Below, in pieces: positions 10,280 to 21,116 of a stretch of 64,000 nucleotides of DNA. This DNA is from Chrysogorgia sp. JL179-B06 (Eukaryota; Cnidaria; Anthozoa; Scleralcyonacea; Chrysogorgiidae), in contig JAYKKM010000121.1 in NCBI GenBank assembly GCA_035772405.1, positions 2,704,501 through 2,768,500 of the forward strand, in the 5' to 3' direction. Within the stretch, counting starts at the first letter, position 1; each line of letters begins with the position of its first letter. The notes under the pieces are model-generated. The model searched no databases and was not told the DNA's origin. It saw nothing but the letters and a program-made list of their open reading frames with translations. Position numbers and translations under genes: made by a program.

Positions 10280-11843
10280 ACAAGGCTGTATCATGGCTCA
10301 TCACGTATGTAGATGAATATTGTAAAATCATGTGGCTAAAATAAAATGTTAAGGTACGCCTTTCCCCTTAGTGGGTTAACTCTTTCCTGTCTGGCTGAAA
10401 AACATCCAAAATTGAACTACCTCTTTGTTCTATTGATATCTGTGGAAATATCCATAACTGTTCCGAAACCTATACCTTTTCTGAAAGCCCAATAAACCGG
10501 CTGTTACCAATGCCTTTGAATTTCCCGAACAAGACACATTATGTTAATACCAATTAGCATAATTATCATAAAACAGGTTGAAAAGTCCATCTTGCACTCC
10601 CGCGTAGCATCATGAAAATTCAAAATGCCACCAATCGCAGAGATGTTTATGAAATCAAGTCAAACTTGGCGTGTGAGTGGATCTCATGTGGGAGGCGCTT
10701 GTAAAATTTAATTTTTAATCTTGCGTTACCGTTTCCCGTGTTTTTCGATTGACGACTTCGAGGGTCTTCTATGACCCCTTTTGACTGGGCCAGACCGGAA
10801 AGACCCCTTGAGATAGAAACTCACCATTGAGAAGGATATCATAGTCATTGTTTGCACACATTTATCTCCCATTTATCATGGATTTTGGCAAACTATGGAT
10901 AGCTGGTATTGATCTCTTGTCACCTTCACATCTACGATTTTTCCAGAGTCATCTATGCAGAATGTTTTCTCTCCAGCCAAATAAAGTTGAGTAAGAAGTT
11001 CAACTAGAATTTGAAATGAATGTATAAGCGGGAAATGTTTAGTAAAATATGTATACTCGTAAGTGATTAATGCATGATCAAAATCGTGTTGTGGTCACAA
11101 TTTTTTATTGAACAATGACTAATAGTTTTGAAGACAGTACAGAACAGATCGAGTTGTGATAATTATAAGAGATAATTTGTGGAAACACCACGTTTATTAT
11201 ATAATTGCTGAGCTTTTCGAAGCTGCAGGAGTGTGTGTGTTGCAGCACAGTATATATCAGCGAAACAATTAGGAATCTCTCAGGCATCCAAATTTTCCGT
11301 GGACATGGGCATGGTTAAATTCTACAATGATGTAGAATTGTATCGGTAGTGCATGTATACATATATGACTGTAAAGTACTACAATGTATCCACGTAAGTC
11401 ATTGAAATATTCATCGGTCTGCTTTCATAATAAAAACATCATGGAACAGCTTCTCCAAACTCCCATGCATTGAGAAAAGCATGCACATTCTTGCATTAAC
11501 CATCTCCATTTTACTTGAATTTCACTTGGCATAAAATGCTCAGTTGCTCTAAACTTGATTCACAAGATTAAACCAACATTTTAATGCTATCATTATGTAT
11601 CATCATAATGATAGCATTGACATGTCGAGATATATACTAATATATCTTAACACGGCAAAACTATTAGGTAGGTTTATAACAGGTTAATGTTAACCATGTT
11701 ACAAATTTTCCGGCAAATGTCCCTGGAAAGTCGTTTGGGCGTGAGCACCCCCGCTAGATACGCCACTGATGGGGCCCCGCAATTTACATTTGCTACGGGC
11801 CCTGTGCAACATTAATCCGGCACTCATGTATACGTTGACTTAC
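10280..11843. other. Intronic sequence with one perfect hairpin
   Basis: Large intron of the DUF3987 gene. A perfect 15-bp inverted repeat, AATGCTATCATTATG, with a 6-bp loop lies at 11583-11618. At about 11745-11770, CCGCTAGATACGCCACTGA resembles a hAT MITE terminus without a visible partner. No exon could be supported, although the phase mismatch between exons suggests one may be hidden here. Confidence 0.4.
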
Positions 11844-12068
11844 CAAGATTGTTTTCACCATCTTCAATTGTTTCCCTTTCCTCTATTGTTAGCTCTAAAT
11901 CTGCAAGGCGACTGTAGATGGGTGTAGGGAAGTACCATAAAATTCTTGAAGTGAATCCTTTGGCGTTGTTTTGTGCATTATGAATGATTGGTAATGCTGA
12001 ATGTGGTTGTGTAAAACCAATTAAGGTTAAAGTTGGTTGCGACATATTGAAGTTTGCATTCCCTGTAA
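11844..12068 (-). CDS. DUF3987 gene, exon with the TQP motif
   Basis: The acceptor TTTTTTTCAG before 12068 and the donor GTAAGT after 11844 are both strong. The exon reads TGNANFNMSQPTLTLIGFTQ followed by PHSALPII, NNAKGFTSRILWYFP and an acidic tail (LTIEERETIEDG). The GFTQP step and the SR-LW-FP step are conserved positions of DUF3987. The exon is open throughout and phase-compatible with exon 1. Confidence 0.65.
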
Positions 12069-12635
12069 CTGAAAAAAAGGGAAAATGATATTTAGAGAGA
12101 CAGCGATCACACGTGAAGGTTGTTTGTTGTCATCGTGAGGATAATTGCATGTGCATTTATTTGTAATGTTATTATAGCAAATTATTTTAATCGTTTTGGT
12201 TAACTATTATTTGTTTAAAGATATTGTGTGATGAAACACAAATGAATACATCATGTAATTGTATTGTAGTTATAGTTTGAATGCAATAAAGCTACAGGAC
12301 TTAGTTGAAAAACACCTTAGGGTGACATGTAATTTCCTGATTAAATATTATTATTATTGCATTTGTTTAAGTGTTGCACTGAAGCATTTTACTGTCCATG
12401 AAAAATATTTTAAAAGTTGTTTAATTAAGAATTTGTTATTATTAAGTGTTATTAGTGTTTTTGAGATGGTAGTAGTAGAGTATAAGAATGAGTAGATTGC
12501 ACTGACAGGGTGCATATGTGAGCGAGTGGGGCTATTTAAAATCAGTAATTGGTTGATCAAAGTTCGAATCTCAAAATTAAACGTCTGCTACATGAATTAT
12601 TAGTGAGTATATTAAGTATAATATATCATAGTTAC

Positions 12636-12926
12636 TTGTCTCTCTGGTTTTTGCCTTTCCGGTGAACATTTTAAAGAAATCTTGGTACTCTCGATTGTCT
12701 CGATTGTAATTTTGACGACGAGTACATATTCATTGTGGAAAAAAAATGACAAGTTCGTCAAATAACCTTCCTCCACTGTTCGCCAAAATTTTTCCAAACT
12801 TGTCCCATGTACAGTGCGGGAGAAGCATTGTGCGAGGTTCTGCATGGAGTTCAGTGTTGGAAATTCTTTCTTTCACCTTGTCCACCAATGATTCCAAGAA
12901 TCGGTGTAAGGCTGACTTACATCTGC
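12636..12926 (-). CDS. DUF3987 gene, exon with the DEL motif
   Basis: The acceptor is CCATGCAG before 12926 and the donor is GTAACT after 12636. The exon reads LHRFLESLVDKVKERIS, TWDKFGKILANSGGRL and FDELVIFF. It then needs one extra T in a run of eight T to continue into TMNMYSSSKLQ, and one more shift to reach REYQDFFKMFTGKAKTRET. It ends in phase 1, joining exon 2 as an isoleucine codon. These two single-base lesions could be real decay or sequencing errors at a homopolymer. Confidence 0.6.
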
Positions 12927-13238
12927 CTGCATGGAGTGAAAGATTACGAAAAATTTCCATGTATAATTATTTCGTAATTAAATAGTGAGTACACCAATAC
13001 GTCATTACAGACAGCGAAATAGTGTATTAATTGTTTATTAATGTTATCATGGTTATTGGACACAGCTGATTTTGGGATTACAGTGTACAGTAGTTGTGAT
13101 GAACAAGGAGTGTACGTGGATGTACATGAATGTACAGTGCAGTTGTGTTAAAGTGGGACTGAGTTATTGTTTATACGGAATAGGAGAGTATTACAAGTAA
13201 TATTTGACATTTAACTCGATTAAACTACATATTGTAAG

Positions 13239-13500
13239 GATTTATGGTGAAGGAAATGTGAATTTCGAGTGTTGGAATATACATTTTGCAGAATCTTATC
13301 CCGGCATTACCACCACTATATATATATATGCAGAACTTGTGACTCGGCTCTTGGCAGCGGCTTCTGTAGCTCAGTGGTCAGAGCATTGCACTAGCATCTC
13401 ATTCCAGTCAGAAGGCGTCGAAGTTGCATTTTTCGCAACTTCATGGTCCCGTCTTAAAATGTATATATTCCAACACTCACAATTTCCTTCACCATAAATC
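13239..13500. mobile_element. MITE containing a tRNA-like segment
   Basis: Inverted repeats of about 50 bp: GATTTATGGTGAAGGAAAT...GTGTTGGAATATACATTTT near 13239-13292 and its complement at 13456-13500. Between them lie a TA dinucleotide run and a tRNA-like segment. No target duplication is obvious. The frame through it is not a gene. Confidence 0.65.
13360..13432 (+). other. Degenerate tRNA-like segment (SINE head)
   Basis: CTTCTGTAGCTCAGTGGTCA followed by GAGCATTGCACTAGC carries a good A box (TAGCTCAGTGGTCAGAGC). The expected B box is only poorly matched (GGCGTCGAAGT). The anticodon and T arms do not fold cleanly, so this is not a working tRNA gene but probably a tRNA-derived SINE head captured in the MITE. 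Confidence 0.45.
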
Positions 13501-13687
13501 GTTAGGTTGTAAGCTTTTCTAGGAGGGGTTAGGGTTCGAAAACTCATTAGGCAGGGGTTAGAGTTCACATTGTTATCATTTTAACTCAATGGCCCATTGA
13601 CAAACTATAAACACTCGTATTTGTTCTAACTGATCCTGCACCATCGTCTCCCATACTTGGCTTCTTTAATAAGTAAACTAGTAAAGG

Positions 13688-13748
13688 AATACCAAATGGT
13701 TTTCCATGTTTGGATCAAAGTATCGTGCACAGAAAACCATTTGGTATT
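13688..13748. repeat. Hairpin with 17-bp perfect arms
   Basis: AATACCAAATGGTTTTC (13688-13704) pairs with GAAAACCATTTGGTATT (13732-13748) around a 27-bp loop. This is the typical shape of a very short foldback element. Confidence 0.55.
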
Positions 13749-14060
13749 TATTTTATAAAATAACGACAGAAATAACGAATTTTATCCAAAAATAATGATG
13801 AGAATACAAATTGTCCCAAGAATTATCAACTACCAATTGTAATTCGTTTCCAACAGCAGTTAACAGGCGGGAAAGCTGAAATTTGTTTTGCCGACAACAA
13901 AGAGAAGAATATGGATAAAAAACTCGAGTTTGAATATCAAATAGTAGTTTTAGGCAAAAGCCTAATCATTACAGGAATCAGTCATCTCAGGGTTTGGCTT
14001 GTTGTTTCAAAGAGATCAAGTGGATACTGCCAATCCACAGGCTCAGTCACTTTTTTTGGA

Positions 14061-14111
14061 AATTTCTTCGCTTTGTCAGGGTCGCGGGTTCAATTCCCAT
14101 CGAAGGCCTAG
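14061..14111 (+). other. tRNA 3'-end-like remnant
   Basis: GGTCGCGGGTTCAATTCCCA followed by TCGAAGGCC is a good B box with T-arm pairing and an acceptor-like 3' end. There is no matching A box or D arm upstream, so it is a fragment of a tRNA-derived SINE rather than a tRNA gene. Confidence 0.35.
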
Positions 14112-14345
14112 CTAACGCTTGCATTTTTCCCAATTGGTCCTTGATGTTGTTTTAATGCGTTTCAAAAATTATAATTCGACACTGAATTTATCACAACAAC
14201 TTTTCCTTCATCTGATTCACCGAGTGTAAATGCCAAATATTAACTTTAATTACCCTATGTATTGTATGTGTTGACAATCATTTGAGTACAGTGACTCAAA
14301 ATAGTTGTGCATACATTTACATGTATATATTGATGTTAATGATGT

Positions 14346-16736
14346 ATGTACTATTCATCACCATTGCTAAAATGTGTTGTCAAATCAGGAAGAACAAGTT
14401 CTCTTGGTCACCTCACTCTTGGTCTTGATATGATTAAAGACATTATCTCATCGAATGGTTTTAAACAGATAATTGACCAGCCTACACGTATCACGCAATC
14501 ATCCGAAACTTTAATTGACATTTTTGCTACCACTCATGAATTAAATTTCACAAAGAATATTATATATGCTTCCTCTCTGAGTGATCATGAGTTGATTGGC
14601 ATCGTAAGAAAGATAAACTGTAGAAAGTTTGCTCCTAGAAGAATTCAATGCCGTAGTTTCAAAAACATTAATACGATCAACTTTCGAAATGACAGTCTTA
14701 GTAGTCAATCATGTATAGAGTTTTTGAAGTCAAATTATCTGAATACAGCGTGGAATAAATTTAAGTTCCTAATTATCGCTGTGATTGATAAACATGCCCC
14801 TTGAAGGAACGATCTGTTCGTGGAAGGGATTGTCCTTGGTTAACTTCGGAAATAAAGCAGAAGATTAGAGAAAGAGATTATTATTTAAGGAAAGCCAGAA
14901 AATCAAGCACTGAGAACGCTTGGTCAACTTATCGACGGTTACATAACTCGGTGACTAACGCAATAAGAAATAGTAAAGCCAATTATAATAGAACTATTCT
15001 CTGTGAAAATATGAATAATCCCAAAAACTTTTGGAAAACAATTAAAAGATGCTACCCTTCCAAATCCAAACGACCAAATCCTACTAAATTATTTAACATT
15101 GACAGGGAAAAGGTTTCTGATGTTAATATAGCGAATGGATTTTGTTCATACTTTAGTAAGATTGCCTCTTGCTTACAACAAACTTTAGCAATCTTACATG
15201 ACCCAATATGGGAGAACCGCTTCGACTTACATTTGAGGAGATCTATTAATCCTGACAATAAAGTATTTACATTTCATCAAATAGATTGCCAAGAAGCTTT
15301 GTATGAACTCAATAATATCAATCCATCAAAAGCAACAGGTTTTGATAATCTCCCAGCAGTATTGATTAAACTTGCTGCATCCGAGATTGCTTATCCATTC
15401 AGTTTGTTGGCCAACAGATCTATATCGGAAGCAGTTTTTCAGAACTCAGAAAAATGTGCAAAGATTGTACCTCTATAAAAATCTGGAGAAAAATCACAAC
15501 TTGATAACTATAGGCCGATATCGATTTTGCCTGCATTTTCAAAGGTAATTGAAAAACTGATCTATAGACAGTTGCACAAATATTTAGAGGATAATAAGTT
15601 CCTGTCACCAGCACAATTTGGCTTTCGCAGTGGTCGATGTACATCACAGGCTGTCTTGCATCTCACTGAACATATACGAAAAAACATGGATATAGGTAAT
15701 TTAACGGGAGCAGTACACATTGATCTTAGAAAGGCGTTTGATATGGTGAATCACGGCTGTTTACTTACAAAGCTATCATATTATGGTATTGTGAACAATG
15801 AACTGAAATGGTTTGAGGATTATTTGTTTGGACGATCACAATTTGTCCAGTATAACTCAGTCAACTCGGAGGTTGAAGCAGTGACTTGTGGCGTGCCACA
15901 AGGATCGATCCTAGGGCCTCTGATGTTTGTGGTTTTCATAAACGATTTAGACATTGCGCTCAAAAAGACTAACCTAATTCTCTACGCTGATGACACTGTT
16001 GTATATTACAATGGAAAAACATCGGAAGAAATTATCAAAATTCTGAATGATGATTTACAGGAGTTGGGTAAATGGTTCAAGGAAAATAATCTGGTTATTA
16101 ATATGAAGGGAAAAACGGAATTCGTTCTCTATGGAACTGCAAAACGTATTTCCATACAACAACCAAGCGGTGAGCAAATCAATGTGACTTTGGACAGTAA
16201 ATTAACTTTTACTGAATACTTGCAGAAACTTTATAAGAAGGGGCTCTACCAGATTAAAACTGTTATCCACTGTACGTGAGAGTATCTCGCCATATGTTGC
16301 TGAAACAATTTATCGCGCTATGATTGAGCCGGTATTGATGTACTGCAGTGAAGTATTTTTAGGTGATGAGCGGCAAAGTTGTCATAAACTGCAGAATCTT
16401 CAGGAGCGTGCGAACAAGATAATTTTTGGAAAAAAGGTCTGAAATACGTGGATCCCTCTTAAAAATCGAAGAGAAATGGATGTAGCTATCACAATTTTCA
16501 AATGTATCCATGATCTTTCACCGTTGGCGTCCTGTTTAGGCTTTTCTAAGCTGAATCATGGGAAGAACACTCGAGGAAATGGATTGAATCTTGTCCTACC
16601 GAAGGTTAAAACAGAATCTGGGAAAAAACATTTGCATTTCAAGGAACTAAGTTGTACAATAAGTTAACAAGGGAACTTAAAGAAGAGCGATCATTGCTGC
16701 TTTTTAAATCTAAACTTAAATTGTTCTACTCTTAGT
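14346..16736 (+). pseudogene. LINE endonuclease end plus reverse transcriptase, broken
   Basis: The first ~150 codons (14346-14804) are the end of an apurinic-type endonuclease (QIIDQPTRITQSSETLIDIF, then SDHELIG). They are followed by the linker typical of jockey-like elements (CPWLTSEIKQKIRERDYYLR) and the reverse transcriptase: NYRPISILPAFSKVIEKL, the FGFRSGRCTSQA region, DLRKAFDMVNH (catalytic D), GVPQGSILGPLMF and LILYADDTVVYY (catalytic DD near 15985). Lesions are a frame change near 14800, an in-frame TAA at 15476, a frameshift near 16255 and a stop near 16441. The active-site residues are present, but the protein could not be made whole. Confidence 0.85.
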
Positions 16737-16915
16737 GAAAAAACTCTGAATTAGAATGAAACTGAACCGAGCTGTTTATTTTAAAGTTTTTAAAGTTTTT
16801 AACCTTATTGTGGACTTTGTAAATTTTTAGTGTAATGTGCAGGTCCCCTATTTATAACAGCTGTCTCAGTTGATAGGGTCAACCTGTTAAAATAAAGATC
16901 ATTATTATTATAAAG
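14346..16915 (+). mobile_element. LINE, 5'-truncated, decayed (jockey-like)
   Basis: It begins inside the endonuclease domain, contains most of a reverse transcriptase and ends in an ATT-rich 3' tail after AATAAAGATC (about 16890-16912). It sits in AT-rich sequence with no visible target duplication. Confidence 0.8.
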
Positions 16916-17775
16916 TGGTGAACAAATTTTTAATATTATAATATTGTGCCTATTTTCAATATCATAAAATTTGTTTCATTCAGTAATCATACATTGCCTG
17001 AAAATCTGATAACAAAAATATCTTCTATTGCTCATTCCATTTACTAGCGCTAAACTATTGTGTTCACATAAATATTAGTGACTTGCTGCTTGGTTATTTC
17101 AAGATAGTAAATTAATGATCTACATACACACGAAGGTTCCTTACTTCCAATGATGGCGAGATTAGCGAGTTTCCAACAGTTACTTGTGAAAAGATAGCGT
17201 GAGCTAAATTGAACAATACTAATACAGTCTTCAACAGCCCGCGCATGGCTAATGGTAACGCACTTTTTTTGACGTAGTTATCCCACCAGTGGTAAGCTCA
17301 AATGTTACAAGAAACGGCCCTCAATGGAAGTGCAACAGTCGAGAATAAGAGAATAATTGGGCGCAACGTCAAATCTCGACGTGTATAGTGCGTAGATAGA
17401 AAAATATTCGTTTGACACAATCTGCGATATGTCACTCTCACACCACGGATCACCCGATTTTCTATATCATTTTGTATGGAACTTTCCAGCATGCCACATG
17501 TGTACTAAGTTTCAAACATTGAACCTAACTGGCGCTTGCGGCGAGTATTCGTTTTAGTATAAATTGGGGCAATATGGCCAGTGACAGCGTTTGGGCATTT
17601 TGACGACGCCGTCAAACGTGAGAAGGTTGTTATTCCACTGTGGCTAGGTAGTCAAGTGGCTCGTAAACACTATTTCGGCAGTATACCAACTTTTAAAATA
17701 TTCTATTTATCTTTCTATAAACTGCGTACGCAGCATAACACGTTTAATACATTACAATAATCATAATAAATAGAG
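16916..17775. other. AT-rich interval, nothing recognised
   Basis: No coding signature on either strand. The short frame on the minus strand around 17300-17490 has no family resemblance or splice context. Confidence 0.4.
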
Positions 17776-17928
17776 GATAATTACACGGTGATGCGAACAT
17801 ATGAATTTTATCTTCGAGTGGTGAAAATAATATTTTACGAATGAGCGTAGCGAATGAGTAAAATATTGTTTTTTCCATGAGAAGATAAAATTCATATCTT
17901 CAAGCCATCTTGTAATTTTCTTTTTATA
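17776..17928. repeat. Foldback element, ATGAATTTTATCTTC arms
   Basis: Arms of about 60 bp pair across a centre containing GAATGAGCGTAGCGAATGAG. The left arm runs from GATAATTACA at 17776 through ATGAATTTTATCTTC. The right arm runs from AAATATTGTTTTTTCC through GAAGATAAAATTCAT to TTGTAATTTTC. It resembles compact foldback repeats of cnidarian genomes, but I cannot name the family. Confidence 0.6.
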
Positions 17929-19425
17929 TTATATAGATTCAATGCGGTGGGAAAATGTTTAATCACGTGATCGATATCTTCACTAGAGAGGATATGGAAA
18001 ATATGTCACTGCATATTTCTTAGTAAAACACTCCCATCTATATAATAATACATGATAATCATACGTTTAATAAGTCATTGCACTGAATTTTCGCGACTGT
18101 GTAGCCAGCTGTCTACACAGTGTTAAGCCACAGGGTATTCTGCAATTAAGCCGTGGAAGTTGTTGATCGCAATACAAAAATGTCCATGTTTCGGCAATGT
18201 TAAAATGAGTTTTCCATGTTGTCGTATGGTGTATTACACCAGGTTACACACTACGATTTATCTAACAAGGCCATTGCCATACATGTTGGCGATTACACAA
18301 ATTGGGGTGTATAATCTTAGCCCAAAACAAGAAATTGAAGGAGCAAATGGACACTAAAAAAGCCTGAGTGTCAGGGAATTGAATTACTTAAGTCAGTTCG
18401 CTACAGACACGAAGTCGGTTTGCCAGAACTTGTTTTACTACACTGAAATCGTTTCTGGAATGAAAGGGTATTTTAATAAAGTAAGGATGTCCAGTCAAAA
18501 TCAGTTATCAAAATCCGATCGAATCCCGAAACGCGTCAAAATTGCATTTTGACTACATATGGCTACATATGGCTTTCATGGGCAGTTTCTGCGAGCAGGC
18601 TGCAATTTTATTTGCTTTCAAAAACTGAAAAATAGCGCCGCGTTACCGAATCGCGCTCGAAAACACGTCAAAAGAGCATGGGTTACACATTCTGATGTTT
18701 TAGGCGGGTTATTAGGGACCTTAAGCAAGAGGACGGGAGAGGAGGATGACGTCTTACCGGAAGTAAATTCCTTTGTAGATTGATTCTGCGCATGCGTCAA
18801 ATGTGAGGCCTTCCTGTCCTCTCGGCGTACAAGATGTGAAATTTATTGAAACGTGAAACTGAAAAAAACGTAATTGTTAGCTCTGTTGTCGTGTTAAGTT
18901 CTGGAAAGCACTTTTCAGTTTTTGAAGGAAATACTTGAGAAAAAGACGAGTGGAAAATGACATATTTCTGTTAAAAAGAGACCGCAAGAAACCTGTGTAA
19001 GTATTATAATGCATCGATTTGTCTGAGCATGCGCTCGCGTGCCTTTTTATTGTGGGACATTTAAATAGTTTAAAAACATAAACAAAGATGGCGGTAAAGT
19101 TATCGAGTGCTCTGTAGTTTCTCTCGTACTCTGTAGTTTCTCGTGCTTTTACTCGGCTTGGTTTACTCAAATCCATTTAATTGAACCAAAGCACAGTTGT
19201 ATAGTTTGCCACAAATACTGTAGAAAAAATTAGAAACGACAAGAAATAGTCTTCAAAAACAGGATATTCTGCAAGCGTGTTTCCGTACTTCGTTCAACCT
19301 GCGTGGCTCTGCTGAATACAATACAATGCTTTTATTCACCCGTTTTTAACTTTTTACAATAGAATAGGAAAGTTACATAAATTCTGTTCATAAACATGAT
19401 TTGTTTAATCTTATTTCACTCAACA
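17929..19425. other. Upstream region of the Myb-like gene, no gene seen
   Basis: No exon could be supported. A polypyrimidine/AG acceptor (TTTCACTCAACAG, ending 19425) marks the 3' end of an intron leading into the Myb-like exon, so a 5' exon may lie somewhere here. Harbinger terminal repeats were looked for and not found. Confidence 0.35.
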
Positions 19426-20115
19426 GTGGAGAAAATGTGATGTTGTGGACTGAGAGACACGATTCTCTTATGTGCAGGGAAATTTTGACCCAGAACTCAT
19501 TTCAACACAAGAAAAGTTCAACACAAAGGGGTCAAATTTGGCATGAAATTGCTGAACAACTTGTTGTTGTGAAGGATGTAAAGTTCAAGGCACACCTGGA
19601 CCGAAGAGCTGTGAGAGATAGGTACAATCTACTCTCAAACAAGTTGAGACGAAAATTAAAAAGTGAGGAGAAAGCCAGTGGTATTGACACCAATATGTCT
19701 GAAGTGGAACAGGCTGTGGAAGAGCTAATTGAAAGAGAAGACGAAGCAGAAACACAGAAAAAAGAACTCTGAAGAAAACAACAAGAAGAAAATGGACCGA
19801 GAAAAGGCTGAAGAAATGAGAACAATGGCTTTGGAAAAATTAGGAGACACTCAGAAACGCCATTTGGAAAAGGGAAAGAGAAAAAGATCAAGAGGGAGCG
19901 AGGTGGTTGAATTTTTAAGAGAAAGGAATGAGATGATGAGTGAGATAAGGAAAGAAGAATTAGAGATGCAAAAGAAACAACAACAAGGAGAAAATACAAG
20001 ACATCAGGAGTTTATGCAAGTTATGTTGCAGCAGCAAAAGCAACAGCAAGAAATGCAGGCTGATGATGATGCAACAACAGCAACAGCAAAACCAAACAGT
20101 TCTGCGAGCAGAGGA
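19426..20115 (+). pseudogene. Myb/SANT-like DNA-binding protein of a Harbinger element
   Basis: The exon begins after an AG acceptor. It reads a trihelix-like Myb domain: WTERHDSLMCREIL, the SSTQRGQIWHEIAEQL helix, and LDRRAVRDRYNLLSNKLRRK (19600-19660). A long charged coiled coil follows, with EELEMQKKQQQGE and Gln-rich runs. A frameshift near 19742 separates the two parts. PIF/Harbinger elements carry such a Myb-like partner, which binds DNA and helps bring the transposase to the ends. It converges with the minus-strand transposase fragment, and the two meet at about 20110, where internal sequence has been lost. Confidence 0.65.
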
Positions 20116-20345
20116 ATCTTCAGGACATCTTCCAAAAGTCGTAGGTCTCGTTTCTCAAACCGAAATTCGGCTTTACAATCCGTCTCACTCATGTCATACA
20201 AAGAAAATTTTCTGTGTTCATCGTAAGGAAAGTCCGGGTTTTTCGACTTGTAGGTTTCATACAAGAGTACGAATTCGTCATCATCAAGGGCACCTGTCGT
20301 ATAACTATCCATAAGTAATGGTATAACGTCCCGAAAAGATGCCAT
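20110..20345 (-). pseudogene. Harbinger transposase, N-terminal fragment only
   Basis: From an ATG at 20345 (minus) the sequence reads MASFRDVIPLLMDSYTTGAL, then DDDEFVLLYETYKSKNPDF and YDMSETDCKAEFRFEKRDLR, ending at LLEDVLKIP near 20110. This is the conserved leader of PIF/Harbinger (DDE_Tnp_4 type) transposases in cnidarians. All catalytic D/D/E residues lie beyond the breakpoint and are missing. The break joins directly onto the Myb-like gene's 3' end, indicating an internal deletion that left a non-autonomous element. Confidence 0.6.
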
Positions 20346-20626
20346 TTGTCTAATACACTTTTTCACAAACTTCACGGGGTTTATTGTGTTTATCTCCCGT
20401 CCTGCGCTAAGTAATTTTGCTTAATGTTTACATTGGCAAAGACGTCACCCAGTATTCGCCCCAGTCTTTCTCGTGCACAATCCGAATCCAAAAACTCGTC
20501 AATTTTATTTGTGGTTAGTCTATTGTTGTCATCAAGACAAAGCGATATTTCGGTCTTCGGCTTTGGACAATAAGCGATGAGTGATAGACATTTGTTATTT
20601 GTGACAACTATAAATCAGTTCATCAC

Positions 20627-20861
20627 TAGCGAAACGACTTCAAGGTTGTAGCGAAACGACTCCACCCTAACGAAAAAAGTCTATAGGCTTGCCTGTAGGC
20701 ATGTCTATAGGAAACCTATAGGCGACCTATAATGACACCTATTAGCCTATAGACGCCTATAAGTGCCTATAGGCTTCTATAGGCAATTGGAACATTGCCT
20801 ATAGACTTTTTTCATAAGGGCATACCTTTAGCGAAATGACTAGTAGCGAAACGACTTAAAC
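20627..20861. repeat. TAGCGAAACGACT motifs flanking a MITE
   Basis: The 13-mer TAGCGAAACGACT occurs twice on the left (near 20628 and 20649) and twice on the right (near 20829 with one change, and near 20843) of the CCTATAGG element. The element thus lies inside a small array of this motif. Confidence 0.6.
20665..20820. mobile_element. CCTATAGG-rich MITE, copy 1
   Basis: The ends are CCCTAACGAAAAAAGTCTAT and its near-complement ending CATAAGGG at 20820. The body is packed with about ten CTATAGG/CCTATAG palindromic steps spaced 8-20 bp apart. A second copy in the opposite orientation lies at 36896-37036, so it is a dispersed family. Confidence 0.7.
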
Positions 20862-21075
20862 TAGTTCATTTAGGCGTCCTAAGCGACCTAGATTCGTCAA
20901 TTTTGAACCAAATTGACGAAGAAAACATTGAGAAGGAAATCGAAGAAACGAGCAAGCTTGATGTTAAATTCAAGAGCGTATTACAAACATTGAACTTGTA
21001 ATGCCAGACGATTCCTTTACTGATGAACCAGCTGATGAGGAGAAAAGCTCGGTTTCGAATAAGTCGTCGGAGAAG
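20862..21075 (+). pseudogene. Possible gag-like scrap of a BEL/Pao-type element
   Basis: Reads LDSSILNQIDEENIEKEIEE followed by SKLDVKFKSVLQTL, an acidic helical stretch resembling the N-terminal region of BEL/Pao gag proteins. It is short, isolated and without other retroelement domains, so the assignment is weak. Confidence 0.2.
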
Positions 21076-21116
21076 TCTAGCATGCCATAATGTTCTGTCC
21101 AACTTATGCACTAGTT

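Larger units (their letters stand above)
5769..12926 (-). pseudogene. Spliced DUF3987-family gene (five exons seen; exon 1 frame broken)
   Basis: Minus-strand exons at 12926-12636, 12068-11844, 9837-9551, 7305-7019 and 5870-5769 each have AG before and GT after them. Together they read a DUF3987-type protein: a FDELVIFF acidic segment, an EYQDFFKMFTGKAKTRE segment, TLIGFTQPHSALPII, a GFTSRILWYFP segment, and a C-terminal KLRGVNV...KKGLGQLV region. Junction phases agree for exons 1/2, 3/4 and 4/5. They disagree for 2/3, so an exon may be missing in the 2 kb intron. Exon 1 has two single-base losses. DUF3987 proteins accompany primases and helicases in bacteria and mobile DNA; the role in animals is unknown to me. 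No 5' exons or promoter were found. Confidence 0.6.

Noticed and set aside
14061..14111. tRNA gene
   Set aside because: Only the T-arm/acceptor part is convincing; the D arm and A box are absent.
17238..17275. TGGCTAATGGTAACGC resembling a tRNA A box
   Set aside because: No B box or cloverleaf can be drawn; a single short match.
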